A DNA stretch of 64,000 nt from Leifsonia sp. ZF2019 (GCF_019924635.1 NZ_CP065037.1:992001-1056000); one strand, 5' to 3'; shown: positions 7,860 through 16,453, numbered from the stretch's first letter. Notes: generated by a model not told the origin, from the sequence alone. Numbers and translations are program-made.

Positions 7860-8645
7860 TCAGACGACGATGAGCTCGTATCCCGCCTCGATGAACGCCG
7901 TCCGCTGCTCGTCGGTGATGCCGGCGTCGGTGATGATCGTCGTGAGCAGCGTCGATCCGCCGAGGGTCGCGAAGGCCCGGCGGCCGATCTTGGACGAGTC
8001 GGCGATGATGACGGCCCGCGCCGCGCGTTGCGCCATGAGGGCGTTCACGCTCGCCTCCCCCTCGTCGTTCACGGTGGCTCCGATCACGGGGTCGATCCCG
8101 TCGACCGCGATGAACGCGATGTCCATGGTGATCCGCTCCAGCACGGCATTGCTGTAAGGGCCGACCACCTCGTAGCTGCGGGACTGGACGACGCCGCCGG
8201 TGACGACGATCTTGATCTGCGGGCGGATCACGAGCTGCGCCGCGATGTTGATGGCGTTGGTGACGACCGTGAGGTTCGGGTACGGCGAGGGCTCCAGCAC
8301 GTCCGGGCGCGAGCTCAGAACGGTGGCGACCGCCGTGCTCGTCGTGCCACCGCACAGTCCCACGACGGAGCCCCGCGGCACGAGGGCGCTCGCGGCGTGG
8401 GCGATGCGCAGCTTCTCCGGTGCGTGCCGCTCGTGTTTGTAGCGGAAGGGCAGGTCGTACGCGACGGATTGGCCGACCGCCCCACCGCGGGTGCGCGTGA
8501 GCATCTGCTGCGCGGCGAGCGCATCGAGGTCGCGCCGTGCCGTCGCGGGGGAGACGTTGAGCTTGGCGACGAGGTCCTCCACCTCGATCTGCCCGGACTC
8601 GGCGAGGAGTTCGAGGACGACGCCGAGGCGTTGCTCTCTGTTCAT
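7860..8645 (-). CDS. DeoR-family transcriptional repressor
   Basis: A 261-residue regulator read on the minus strand. The N-terminal DeoR helix-turn-helix (residues 3-58, with VEDLVAKLNVSPATARRDLDAL) is followed by the DeoRC sugar-phosphate sensor domain, with GGTTSTAV near residue 113 and the tail segment DEQRTAFIEAGYELIVV. Family members repress sugar genes until a phosphorylated sugar binds. ATG at 8643-8645 starts the conserved MNREQRLG; the longer upstream frame to 8801 has no family match. It is divergent from the CUT1 importer beginning at 8946, which is its most likely target, and candidate operator repeats lie between them. Confidence 0.92.
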   Translation of the reverse strand: MNREQRLGVVLELLAESGQIEVEDLVAKLNVSPATARRDLDALAAQQMLTRTRGGAVGQSVAYDLPFRYKHERHAPEKLRIAHAASALVPRGSVVGLCGGTTSTAVATVLSSRPDVLEPSPYPNLTVVTNAINIAAQLVIRPQIKIVVTGGVVQSRSYEVVGPYSNAVLERITMDIAFIAVDGIDPVIGATVNDEGEASVNALMAQRAARAVIIADSSKIGRRAFATLGGSTLLTTIITDAGITDEQRTAFIEAGYELIVV

Positions 8646-8945
8646 CGCTGTCCGCTCTCGGTTCCGCCCGATCCGTCCCACGGATCTCTTCGTCGATGAT
8701 CCCTCATGATCGCGGCCGTTGTCCAGCGAACAGTTTCGATCACCCCGGGCGGAGGCAGGCCGCCACGGCGCGATCAGCACGCCGGTCCTTGACGGAGACA
8801 CCGTCAGGGTCCATGCTTTCGATCATCCATTGCGTGCAGGTGCGTGATATGCGCGCAAAAGCGTCAATAAGGATCAACGGTTCTGCAGTGCGCGCACGCG
8901 CGTCAGCGGTACCGACACGTGTTTCTTCGAGAAGTGGGGAAGTCA
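8646..8945. promoter_or_regulatory. Divergent control region between the DeoR gene and the sugar importer
   Basis: This 300-bp gap holds no convincing gene. A promoter for the importer is suggested by TTGACG at 8789-8794, a 17-nt spacer and CATGCT at 8812-8817. The 9-mer TTTCGATCA occurs twice in the same orientation, at 8734-8742 and 8817-8825, 83 bp apart or about eight helical turns, the second directly at the predicted start of transcription. Direct repeats containing TTTC are common DeoR-family operators, so a loop between the two sites is plausible but unproven. Confidence 0.45.
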
Positions 8946-10187
8946 ATGAAGAAGTCTCTCCGGTGGGGAGCGACGGTCGTCACCGCGGCCGTCGCCACCC
9001 TGTCACTCGCCTCCTGCGGCTTCAGCGGCGGGTCAGGCGGTTCGTCCGGCGGCGCGCAGTCGCTCGACCTGATGGTCGCGAGCTATTCGGACAACACGAA
9101 GGCCGAGTGGGAGCAGATCATCAAGGACTTCGAGGCCAAGAACAGCGGCATCACGGTGAACCTCGACGTCGAGTCGTGGACCGACATCAACAACGTCATC
9201 AAGACGCGCATCCAGGCGCAGAAGCAGCCCGACATCCTGAACATCGACGCCTTCGCCGGATTCGCGGCGGACGACCTGCTCTACCCGGCGAAGGACATCG
9301 TCTCGGCCTCCACGCTCGACGATTTCCAGGACGCGTTCAAGAAGAACGCGAGCATCGACGGCACGCAGTACGGCCTCCCGTTCATCGCGTCGGCCCGCGC
9401 GCTGTTCTACAACAAGGACGACTTCGCGAAGGCCGGGATCTCCGCGCCGCCGAAGACCTGGGCCGAGTTCGAGGAGGATGCCGGCAAGCTCAAGGCCGCC
9501 GGGGTCACGCCGTACGGGATGCCGCTCGGCAGCGAGGAGGCGCAGGCCGAGACGGCGCTCTGGTTCTACGGGGCCGGCGGAGGCTACGGCGACGCCAAGA
9601 AGCTCACGATCGACAGCCCGGAGAACGTCGAGGGCGCGACGGAGATGCAGAAGATCATCGAGCAGGGCTACACCGAGCCGAACCCGGGGTCGACCAACCG
9701 CACGCCGCTGCTCAACGTCTTCATCCAGGGCCAGCTGGGCATGCAGGTGGGGCTGCCGCCGACGGTGGGGCAGATCAAGGACAAGAACCCGTCGCTGAAC
9801 TACGGGGTCGCGCCGATCCCGACCAAGGACGGCTCGTCGTTCACGCTGGGCGTCGCGGACCACCTGATGGCCTTCAAGAACAAGACCGACAAGAAGGCCG
9901 CGATCACGAAGTTCCTGGACTACTTCTACTCTCCGGCGGTCTACACCAAGTGGGTGGGCGCGGAGGGCTTCCTGCCGACGACCAAGTCGGGTGCGAAGGA
10001 GATGGGCTCGGACGAGACCATCAAGCCGTTCCTCGACCTGCTGCCGGACGCGAAGTTCTACCCGTCGACGAATCCGAACTGGTCGGCGGCGCAGGGCGCG
10101 ATCCAGAGCCAGATCGGTCAGCTCGGGCAGGGTGCGGCGCCGGCCGACCTGCTGAAGTCCATCCAGGCCAAGGCCGACGGCCAGTAA
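8946..10187 (+). CDS. Sugar ABC transporter substrate-binding lipoprotein (CUT1)
   Basis: A 413-residue secreted binding protein. The signal peptide ends in the lipobox LASC with the lipidated cysteine at residue 24, followed by a glycine/serine linker. The body has the family 1 solute-binding fold, with IKTRIQAQKQPDILNIDAFA and AKAGISAPPKTWAEF as typical segments. It captures an oligosaccharide outside the membrane and passes it to the permeases encoded directly downstream. ATG 8946 is preferred over 8919 because it begins the MKKSL signal sequence and is preceded by GTGGGGAAG. The gap to the first permease is 6 nt. Ligand identity is unknown. Confidence 0.92.
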   Translation: MKKSLRWGATVVTAAVATLSLASCGFSGGSGGSSGGAQSLDLMVASYSDNTKAEWEQIIKDFEAKNSGITVNLDVESWTDINNVIKTRIQAQKQPDILNIDAFAGFAADDLLYPAKDIVSASTLDDFQDAFKKNASIDGTQYGLPFIASARALFYNKDDFAKAGISAPPKTWAEFEEDAGKLKAAGVTPYGMPLGSEEAQAETALWFYGAGGGYGDAKKLTIDSPENVEGATEMQKIIEQGYTEPNPGSTNRTPLLNVFIQGQLGMQVGLPPTVGQIKDKNPSLNYGVAPIPTKDGSSFTLGVADHLMAFKNKTDKKAAITKFLDYFYSPAVYTKWVGAEGFLPTTKSGAKEMGSDETIKPFLDLLPDAKFYPSTNPNWSAAQGAIQSQIGQLGQGAAPADLLKSIQAKADGQ

Positions 10188-10193
10188 CGCCGG

Positions 10194-11147
10194 ATGACCA
10201 GCACCGCTGAGTCGACTCGCGCGGGGGCGGCTGCCGGCCGCCCCCGCCGCGGGTCCCCACCGAAGCGCTCCGGCGCGTCCGACCTGCTCCATGCCGTGCC
10301 GTGGACGCTGCCGGCCCTCCTGCTGATCTTCGGCGTCGTCCTGTTCCCCGCCGGGTACATGATCTTCAACTCGACGCGGAAGATCTCCATCGCCGGCGTG
10401 GACCACGGCTCCGTGGGCCTGCAGAACTACCTGACGGTGCTCTCGCGGCCGGAGCTTCCCGGCATCCTGCTGAACACCCTCGTCTGGGTCGTCGCCGTGG
10501 TCGCGATCACCGTGCTGATCGGGCTCGCGCTCGCCCAGTTCCTCGACAAGAACTTCCCGGGCCGACGCTGGGTGCGGATGACGATCATCATCCCGTGGGC
10601 GGCGAGCGTGGTGATGACGACGACCGTCTTCGTGTACGGCCTCGACCCCTTCTACGGGATCATCAACAAGTTCCTCGTCGACGTCCATCTGCTCGCGGAG
10701 CCCTTCGGCTTCACGAAGGAGCCGGTTCCGGCGTTCCTGTCATCGATCGGCATCGCCGTCTTCGTGTCGCTGCCCTTCACGACATACACGATCCTGGCGG
10801 GGCTCGCCGGCATCCCGAGCGACATGCTGGAGGCGGCCAAGGTGGACGGCGCGAGCGCCTTCCGCTCCTACTTCGGCGTGACGCTGCCGAACCTGCGCAA
10901 CGCGATCGCGCTGGCCACGCTCATCAACATCATCAACGTGTTCAACTCGCTCCCGATCCTCAAGCTGATGACCGGCTCGATCCCCGGCTACAGGGCGGAT
11001 ACGACCACGACCTACGTGTTCAAGCTGTTGCAGAACGAGCAGCGCATCGACCTGTCGAGCGCCCTCAGCGTGATCAACTTCCTGATCGTGCTGGTGGTCG
11101 TCGCACTGTACCTGTGGATCGTGAAGCCGATGAAGGAGGTCGCATGA
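10194..11147 (+). CDS. Sugar ABC transporter permease 1 (MalF/UgpA type)
   Basis: A 317-residue inner-membrane permease with about six helices after a basic, alanine- and proline-rich N-terminus. The EAA loop that contacts the ATPase is visible as EAAKVDGASAFRSYFGVTLP around residues 218-237. It pairs with the second permease to form the CUT1 channel. Its stop overlaps the next start (ATGA at 11144-11147), so translation is coupled. Neither this operon nor its flanks encode an ABC ATPase; such systems in actinobacteria usually share one MsiK-like ATPase. Confidence 0.92.
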   Translation: MTSTAESTRAGAAAGRPRRGSPPKRSGASDLLHAVPWTLPALLLIFGVVLFPAGYMIFNSTRKISIAGVDHGSVGLQNYLTVLSRPELPGILLNTLVWVVAVVAITVLIGLALAQFLDKNFPGRRWVRMTIIIPWAASVVMTTTVFVYGLDPFYGIINKFLVDVHLLAEPFGFTKEPVPAFLSSIGIAVFVSLPFTTYTILAGLAGIPSDMLEAAKVDGASAFRSYFGVTLPNLRNAIALATLINIINVFNSLPILKLMTGSIPGYRADTTTTYVFKLLQNEQRIDLSSALSVINFLIVLVVVALYLWIVKPMKEVA

Positions 11148-12040
11148 CCGCGCCGGCCCCGACCCTCGTCGCGGGGGCGCCGCAGGCACGCCGCCGTCGG
11201 TCCCGCCTCACGGGCTCGCCGGGGCGGACCGTCGGCAAGACGCTCGCCGGGATCGTGATCGCCCTCGTCTTCATCGCGCCCTACCTGATCATGCTGGTCG
11301 GCTCGTTCAAGTCGCGCAACAACATCCTCCAGGTGCCGCCGACGTACCTGCCCGACCAGTGGCATCCCGAGAACTACCTCACGATGTGGTCGACGCCGGA
11401 GACGCCCCTCCCGCTGAACCTCGTCTCGACGATCGTGATCTCGGTGTTCGCGACGGTGCTGGTGCTGGTGGTCTGCGTGCCCGCGGCGTATTACACGGCG
11501 CGGTTCCGGTTCCCCGGCCGCGGGGTGTTCCTCTTCCTGGTGATCGTGACGCAGATGCTCCAGCCCACGGTGCTCGCGACGGGCCTGTTCAAGGAGATGG
11601 TCGCGCTCGGGCTCAACGACACGTGGCTGGCGATGATCCTCGTCAACGCCGCGTTCAACATCGCGTTCGCCATCTGGATCATGCACACCTTCTTCGCGGG
11701 GATCCCGAAGGAGGTCGACGAGGCGGCGCAGCTCGACGGGGCGGGCAAGTGGACGGTGCTCCTCCGGGTGCAGCTGCCGCTGGTGTGGCCCGGGATCGTG
11801 ACGGCGATCATCTACACGTTCGTCGCCTCCTGGAACGAGTTCGCCGCGAGCCTGGTGATCCTGTCGACGGACGCGAATCAGCCGCTGTCGGTGGCGCTGA
11901 CCAAGTTCGTCGGGCAGTACGACGCCGCCTGGCAGTACGTGTTCGCCGTCTCCGTCGTGGCGGTGATCCCGGTCGTGGTGCTTTTCGCCCTGATCGAGAA
12001 GCGTCTGGTCGGCGGGCTCACCGCGGGCAGCGTCAAGTAG
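11144..12040 (+). CDS. Sugar ABC transporter permease 2 (MalG/UgpE type)
   Basis: A 298-residue permease with six predicted helices and the conserved EAA loop DEAAQLDGAGKWTVLLRVQL near residues 192-211. The ATG at 11144 overlaps the stop of permease 1. The short C-terminus LVGGLTAGSVK is the classic MalG-type tail that inserts into the ATPase dimer. The gene ends only 15 bp from the convergent antibiotic-kinase gene, with no evident terminator in that gap. Confidence 0.92.
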   Translation: MTAPAPTLVAGAPQARRRRSRLTGSPGRTVGKTLAGIVIALVFIAPYLIMLVGSFKSRNNILQVPPTYLPDQWHPENYLTMWSTPETPLPLNLVSTIVISVFATVLVLVVCVPAAYYTARFRFPGRGVFLFLVIVTQMLQPTVLATGLFKEMVALGLNDTWLAMILVNAAFNIAFAIWIMHTFFAGIPKEVDEAAQLDGAGKWTVLLRVQLPLVWPGIVTAIIYTFVASWNEFAASLVILSTDANQPLSVALTKFVGQYDAAWQYVFAVSVVAVIPVVVLFALIEKRLVGGLTAGSVK

Positions 12041-12055
12041 CGCAGGAGGAGGTGG

Positions 12056-12916
12056 TCAACCGCCGAGCAACACCCTGGCGCGTCGGCCGACGGCCAGGGC
12101 GACCTCCGCCTCCTCGCCCGACCGCTCGCTCCACGCGGCCGAGAGCCCCGCCCACGCGAGCGCCCAGCGCATCAGCAGCCCCTCATCGGTGGCCACCTCA
12201 GCGGAGATCACGGCCGCCGTGCGCTCCAGGCGGCCGGCCCGCAGAGCGACGTCGACGTCCGGGTTGCACAGGATGTTGACCCAGTCGAACAGGGGAGCGC
12301 CGTGCACGGGCTTCGGGTCGATCGCGAGCCAGCCGCGCTCGCCGAAGTCGAGCACGTTGCCGTGATGGAGATCGCCGTGCAGCACGACATCCTCGGCGGG
12401 CAGCGCGAGCAGCTGAGCGGCCGTCGCCGCCGCCGTCGGGAACAGGCCGTGGTGGTCGTCCGGGCGATCCTCCGCGTGCACGAAGAGTTCGCGGAACCAC
12501 TCGGCGAGTGGGATGAGCCCGTCGGGTCGCGGGTCCCTCCCGGCCTCGTGCAGCCGGAGGCCCGCTCGGCACAGGATGCGGGTCGCGTCGTCGTCCCCGT
12601 CGGGTCCGGATCGCGCGAGCGCGGCGAGCGAGCGCGATCCCTCGGCCCGCTCCAGCAGTAGCGCATCGCCGTCGCCGCCGAACGCGAGCACGTCCGCCGC
12701 CCCGTCGCCGCCCCACCAGCGCTGCACCCGCGCACCCGCGGACTCCGCGTCGACGAGCGCTCGCTTGAGGAATGCAGCCCGCCCGTTCCGGCGGACGGGC
12801 TGCAGCGCACTCGACGGGGTCACGAACGGGTCGCCGTCCGCGATGAGCGACCAGCGGGCGCGCCAGGGCGCGAGCACCTCCTCCGGGTCGGTCCGTTTCT
12901 CCGTCCTCGCGCTCAC
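12056..12916 (-). CDS. Aminoglycoside/hydroxyurea phosphotransferase family protein (APH(6)-like)
   Basis: A 286-residue cytoplasmic kinase read on the minus strand. The catalytic loop HGDLHHGNVLDF near residue 190 and the following GWLAIDPKPVHGAPLFDW match the streptomycin 6-kinase/hydroxyurea kinase family. These enzymes phosphorylate and inactivate small antibiotics, though many members have unknown natural substrates. GTG at 12916 is chosen because it overlaps the stop of the upstream AraC gene (GTGA), giving translational coupling; the longer frame to 13096 is inside that gene. Sequence gives no proof of actual resistance. Confidence 0.82.
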   Translation of the reverse strand: MSARTEKRTDPEEVLAPWRARWSLIADGDPFVTPSSALQPVRRNGRAAFLKRALVDAESAGARVQRWWGGDGAADVLAFGGDGDALLLERAEGSRSLAALARSGPDGDDDATRILCRAGLRLHEAGRDPRPDGLIPLAEWFRELFVHAEDRPDDHHGLFPTAAATAAQLLALPAEDVVLHGDLHHGNVLDFGERGWLAIDPKPVHGAPLFDWVNILCNPDVDVALRAGRLERTAAVISAEVATDEGLLMRWALAWAGLSAAWSERSGEEAEVALAVGRRARVLLGG

Positions 12917-13728
12917 CGTGCCCTCTCCCGCGCCGCGTACGCACCCGGAGGCGATCCGATGACGGCGCGGAACTCGCGGCCGAAATGCGCCTGGTCCGCG
13001 TAGCCGAGTCCGGCGGCGAGCTCCGCGAGCGCGGGAGGCACGGGCGAGCGCAGCGCGGCGGCGGCCTCCTGCAGGCGGTACCGCTGGATCAGCCACTTGG
13101 GGCCGAAGCCGATGTGCCCTGTGACCAGTCGCTGCAGATGTCGGACGCCGAGCCCGAAGCGGTCCGCGACGTCTTCGACGCGTCGCAGGTCGCGGTCCTC
13201 CTCGACGGCGGCCACGATGGCGTCGACGAGGCGGGCCTCCTCGTCCGGCGGTTCGAGTCGTGCCAGCCAGCGTTCGACGACGGCGACGGCCGCGTGGTCC
13301 TCACCGGACGCCATTGCGTCCTGGACGGCGCGAACGAGCGCCGCCGTCCCATCGACGCGCAGCTCGTGCAGCGCGATCGACGGCGGAGCCGTCCGGAGCG
13401 ATGACCCCGTCCACGCGCGCGCGACGCCCGGGCGCAGCAGCACCCCGAACGCCCACCCCGAGCCGCGCAGCGTGCGCTCCGTGCGCCCACGGTTCGCGCG
13501 ATACAACCACCCGCCCTCCCGTTCCACGACGAGGTTCGCGGTGGGGTACTCCAGCACCTGCGGCCGCAGCACCCTGCCTGCGGCGAGTGACCAGCGCGGC
13601 AGCCAGTAGTGGCGCACGAACACGGCGGCGGTGTCGCCGGGGAAGACGCGCTCGATCCGCACCTGCTCGTCGTCGGAGGGGGTGAGCAGCCCCTTGCTGC
13701 GTGGCACGGCGGTCGTGTGCGGACTCAC
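12913..13728 (-). CDS. AraC-family transcriptional regulator
   Basis: A 271-residue regulator on the minus strand. The C-terminal AraC domain has two helix-turn-helix units: VEDVADRFGLGVRHLQRLV near residue 187 and AAGLGYADQAHFGREFRAVI near residue 240. The N-terminal half resembles the DUF6597 domain found in many actinobacterial AraC proteins. It starts at GTG 13728, and only 17 bp separate it from the divergent GNAT gene, so the two promoters must overlap each other's coding start. It overlaps the downstream kinase gene by 4 nt and probably controls that operon. Confidence 0.88.
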   Translation of the reverse strand: MSPHTTAVPRSKGLLTPSDDEQVRIERVFPGDTAAVFVRHYWLPRWSLAAGRVLRPQVLEYPTANLVVEREGGWLYRANRGRTERTLRGSGWAFGVLLRPGVARAWTGSSLRTAPPSIALHELRVDGTAALVRAVQDAMASGEDHAAVAVVERWLARLEPPDEEARLVDAIVAAVEEDRDLRRVEDVADRFGLGVRHLQRLVTGHIGFGPKWLIQRYRLQEAAAALRSPVPPALAELAAGLGYADQAHFGREFRAVIGSPPGAYAARERAR

Positions 13729-13745
13729 GCTGCCATACTTTCACG

Positions 13746-14354
13746 GTGAGCTCGATCCGCCCCTACCATCCGGCCGACCGCGACGACGTGTACGCCGTGT
13801 GCGTGCGGACCGGGGCCAGCGGGGGAGACGCGACCGGCCTGTATTCGAGCGACGACCTGCTGCCCGACATCTTCGCGGGCCCCTACGTCGCCTATCAGCC
13901 CGACCTGGCATTCGTCGTCGACACCGGGGACCACGTCGCCGGGTACGTCATCGGCGTCGCCGACAGCCTGGCCTTCGCCGACTGGTACGAGGCGGAGTGG
14001 CTGCCCGGCTTCGTCGCGAAGCACCCGCTCGAGGCGGCACGCGACGAGCGGGACCGCCGGGTGATCGGTTTCGGCCTGGACGTGCGTGGGGCGATCGTGC
14101 CGGAGGTCGACCGTTATCCTGCGCACCTCCACATCGACCTGCTCCCGGAGCTGCAGGGCCAGGGATTCGGGCGGTCTCTGATCCGCACCCTGCTGAACGC
14201 CCTGCGGGAGCGCGGTGTCCCCGGTGTCTACCTCACGATGTCGGCCACCAACCACGGCGCCCGGGCGTTCTACGAACGGCTGGGCTTCGCCGAGCTGCCG
14301 TCCAGCACGCCCGAAGCGCCGGCTCTCGCGATCAGCACCGACGCGCAGGTCTGA
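13746..14354 (+). CDS. GNAT-family N-acetyltransferase
   Basis: A 202-residue protein starting VSSIRPYHPADRDDVYAV. The acetyl-CoA pyrophosphate-binding motif is visible as LQGQGFGRSLIRTLL near residue 137, and NHGARAFYERLGF at about 173 is the typical motif B end. GNAT enzymes acetylate amines on small molecules, antibiotics or proteins; the target here is unknown. The GTG at 13746 is favoured over 13701 because the latter would overlap the AraC gene. Overlapping possible -10 boxes (CATACT, TACTTT) just before the start suggest a leaderless transcript. Confidence 0.85.
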   Translation: MSSIRPYHPADRDDVYAVCVRTGASGGDATGLYSSDDLLPDIFAGPYVAYQPDLAFVVDTGDHVAGYVIGVADSLAFADWYEAEWLPGFVAKHPLEAARDERDRRVIGFGLDVRGAIVPEVDRYPAHLHIDLLPELQGQGFGRSLIRTLLNALRERGVPGVYLTMSATNHGARAFYERLGFAELPSSTPEAPALAISTDAQV

Positions 14355-14377
14355 CCGCCGCGCTGCCGGCCCCGTTC

Positions 14378-14950
14378 TCAGCGACCGAACAGGGCGGGCA
14401 GGCGCTCGAACCAGTACAGCAGCTCGGGCGAGGTGCGCCGCAGCTGGGCCAGCGTCATCGACTCGGCGGGGCGGGTGACCGGGACGTCGAGCTCCTCCGC
14501 CACGCGTTCCATGCTCTCGAGTGACCAGAACTGACCGCGCATCCGGATGAGGAGGCGCCCGTCGAGCCCGGTGACGAAGAGCTGGGGGAGGGTGTCGAGA
14601 GTACTGCTCTCATAGAGCTGCACGAGGAGGACCGACCCCACCTCGGCGTGCCGCACCTGCACGACGCGGCCGAAGAATCCGCGCTCCCGCACGCCGTGGT
14701 CGCCGACGCTGATCGTGACGCTGAAGAAGGAGAACACGGACAGCACCGTGGCGCCGATCACCAGCACGTGGGCGATCAGCACCAGCGGCCACCCGCCGGT
14801 CGGGATGCTGAGCCAGTAGAGCACGGCGAACACCGGTGTGGTCAGGGCGAGGATGGCGACCACCCCGCGGGCGAACAGGTGGCGGAACGGGCGGAGCACC
14901 GTCTCGCGCATCACACCCGACTCCCGTCCGAGTTCCCGTTGCTCTGTCAT
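14378..14950 (-). CDS. Membrane protein with PH-like cytoplasmic domain, unknown function
   Basis: A 190-residue protein on the minus strand. Two adjacent transmembrane helices (about residues 28-50 and 54-78) are followed by a beta-rich stretch (VTISVGDHGVRERGFFGRVVQVRHAEV) resembling bacterial PH-type domains of small actinobacterial membrane proteins. The remainder is soluble and ends in LYWFERLPALFGR. It converges on the GNAT gene with a 23-bp gap and lies 15 bp downstream of a smaller membrane-protein gene, so those two are likely cotranscribed. No function can be assigned. Confidence 0.7.
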   Translation of the reverse strand: MTEQRELGRESGVMRETVLRPFRHLFARGVVAILALTTPVFAVLYWLSIPTGGWPLVLIAHVLVIGATVLSVFSFFSVTISVGDHGVRERGFFGRVVQVRHAEVGSVLLVQLYESSTLDTLPQLFVTGLDGRLLIRMRGQFWSLESMERVAEELDVPVTRPAESMTLAQLRRTSPELLYWFERLPALFGR

Positions 14951-14965
14951 CGCAACGAGCCTCGC

Positions 14966-15193
14966 CTATCGGTCGTCGCCTCCGGTAGCGGCATTTTGGG
15001 GGACACGGTCTGCTTTCGCGGCGACCTCCCTGGCCCGGATGCTGCGGACCCGGAACGCGCTCAGGACGGTCGCGAGCACACCGACGGCGAACAGGATCAC
15101 CGTCCCCAGGTCGTGCAGGGAGCGCCCCACCAGGAGCGTGATCGCCCCGATCGCCACGGTGGCGCAGAGCTGTGCGAACATCTTCTTGCTCAT
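14966..15193 (-). CDS. Small two-helix membrane protein, unknown function
   Basis: A 75-residue protein on the minus strand with two hydrophobic helices (residues 6-24 and 29-45) and a basic, polar tail. ATG 15193 gives the neat start MSKKMFAQLCATVAIG, with positive residues before the first helix; the longer frame to 15490 runs antisense to the LacI gene and is unlikely. It precedes the PH-like membrane protein by 15 bp. It matches no family I recognise. Confidence 0.55.
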   Translation of the reverse strand: MSKKMFAQLCATVAIGAITLLVGRSLHDLGTVILFAVGVLATVLSAFRVRSIRAREVAAKADRVPQNAATGGDDR

Positions 15194-15281
15194 CGGGACC
15201 ATCCAACAGGACGTCGCGGCTGCCGTGTGAACCCGACGCGCTGCGAATAGGATGGCCCGAGATCGAAAAGGGGTGACTCTG

Positions 15282-16328
15282 GTGGCGACGCTTCGTGATG
15301 TCGCGGCCTTGGCGGGGGTATCCGTCAAGACCGTTTCCAACGTTGTGAACGACTTCGAGTTCGTGCGCCCGTCGACGAGGGAGAAGGTCAGGGAGGCGAT
15401 CGCCGAGCTTGGGTACCAGCCGAACCTCGCCGCGCGGCAGCTCCGCGCCGGTCGCACGGGCGTCATCGGCCTGGCCGTCCCCGAGCTCAAGTTCAGCTAC
15501 TTCGCCGAGCTCGCCGATGCGGTGCTCGAGGCCGCGCGAGCGCGCGACTATGTCGTGCTGATCGAGCAGACCGGCGGCGACCGCGACGCCGAGGTCGCCC
15601 TCCTGACGGGATCGCGCACCGCGATGATGGACGGTCTGCTCTTCTCGCCGCTCGGCCTTTCGTACGAGGACGCGGGGATTCTGGACGTCGGCTACCCGCT
15701 GGTGCTGCTCGGCGAGCGGATCTTCGACGGGCCGACCGATCATGTCGTCATCCAGAACGTCGAGGGAGCCGCGATGGCGACGCGCCGTCTGCTCTCAGCC
15801 GGCCGCAGCCGGATCGCCGTGCTCGGCGCGCACGAGGGCGAGCGGGTCGGTTCCGCCGCGCTGCGTCTGCGCGGCTACGAGGAGGCTCTGCTCGAGGCAG
15901 GGATCGCGTTCGACCCCGCGCTCGTGGTGGCGCGCGAGGGCTGGCACCGGCGCGACGGAGCGGAGGCGATGCAAGAACTGCTCGACCGTGGCGTGGGCTT
16001 CGATGCCGTGCTCGCCCTGAACGACGAGCTCGCCCTCGGTTCGCTGCGCACGCTGGCCCAGCATCGCATCGCCGTGCCGGAGGACGTCGCCGTGATCGGC
16101 TACGACAACGTGACCGAGTCGCAGTTCGCGATGCCGAGTCTCACGACCGTCGACCCGAACCGCGCGCGGGTCGCCGAGATCGCGGTGGAGGCGCTGGTCG
16201 AGCGGATCGCCGGCCGGGTGCCGGCGGACGTGGGACCCCGCCTCTTCGACGTGCCCGCACGTCTCGTCGAGCGGGAGTCCACCCCGGTTCCCGTCGCGGC
16301 GCGGGCCTCCTCCGTCACCGCGGTCTGA
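15282..16328 (+). CDS. LacI-family transcriptional repressor of the arabinoside locus
   Basis: A 348-residue repressor. The N-terminal helix-turn-helix TLRDVAALAGVSVKTVSNVV and hinge NLAARQLRAGRTGVIGL are classic LacI; the periplasmic-binding-like sensor domain follows to about residue 335. GTG 15282 is chosen as the start because it sits directly before the conserved helix and follows an AAAAGGGG ribosome site at 15265-15272; ATG 15252 is the alternative. A TAGGAT box at 15246-15251 would give a leader of about 25 nt. It is followed by the importer and glycosidase genes, whose promoter carries a matching inverted repeat. The inducer is probably arabinose or an arabinoside, by inference. Confidence 0.92.
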   Translation: MATLRDVAALAGVSVKTVSNVVNDFEFVRPSTREKVREAIAELGYQPNLAARQLRAGRTGVIGLAVPELKFSYFAELADAVLEAARARDYVVLIEQTGGDRDAEVALLTGSRTAMMDGLLFSPLGLSYEDAGILDVGYPLVLLGERIFDGPTDHVVIQNVEGAAMATRRLLSAGRSRIAVLGAHEGERVGSAALRLRGYEEALLEAGIAFDPALVVAREGWHRRDGAEAMQELLDRGVGFDAVLALNDELALGSLRTLAQHRIAVPEDVAVIGYDNVTESQFAMPSLTTVDPNRARVAEIAVEALVERIAGRVPADVGPRLFDVPARLVERESTPVPVAARASSVTAV

Positions 16329-16346
16329 GTCGGCGGGCGAACGACG

Positions 16347-16375
16347 TTGACGGAGGGATGCCGCGTTTGTACAAT
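16347..16375 (+). promoter_or_regulatory. Strong housekeeping-type promoter of the arabinoside operon
   Basis: TTGACG at 16347-16352 and TACAAT at 16370-16375 are separated by 17 nt, close to the sigma-70/SigA consensus and the best promoter in the window. The predicted transcription start is near 16382, leaving a leader of about 70 nt before the binding-protein gene. The -10 overlaps the 8-bp palindrome TTGTACAA at 16367-16374. Confidence 0.75.
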
Positions 16376-16381
16376 CGCTTC

Positions 16382-16407
16382 TACAACGTTGGAATTGCAG
16401 CGTTGTA
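16382..16407. promoter_or_regulatory. LacI-type operator at the transcription start
   Basis: TACAACGTTG at 16382-16391 and CAGCGTTGTA at 16398-16407 form an inverted repeat with one mismatch in ten and a 6-nt centre. It covers the predicted start of transcription of the importer operon, where repressor binding would stop initiation. The LacI gene ends 54 bp upstream. A full-length match is not seen before the LacI gene itself, so autoregulation is not indicated. Confidence 0.7.
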
Positions 16408-16453
16408 AACCCGATCCGATCCACGGCGCGATCGGACACACGAGAGGCATTCA

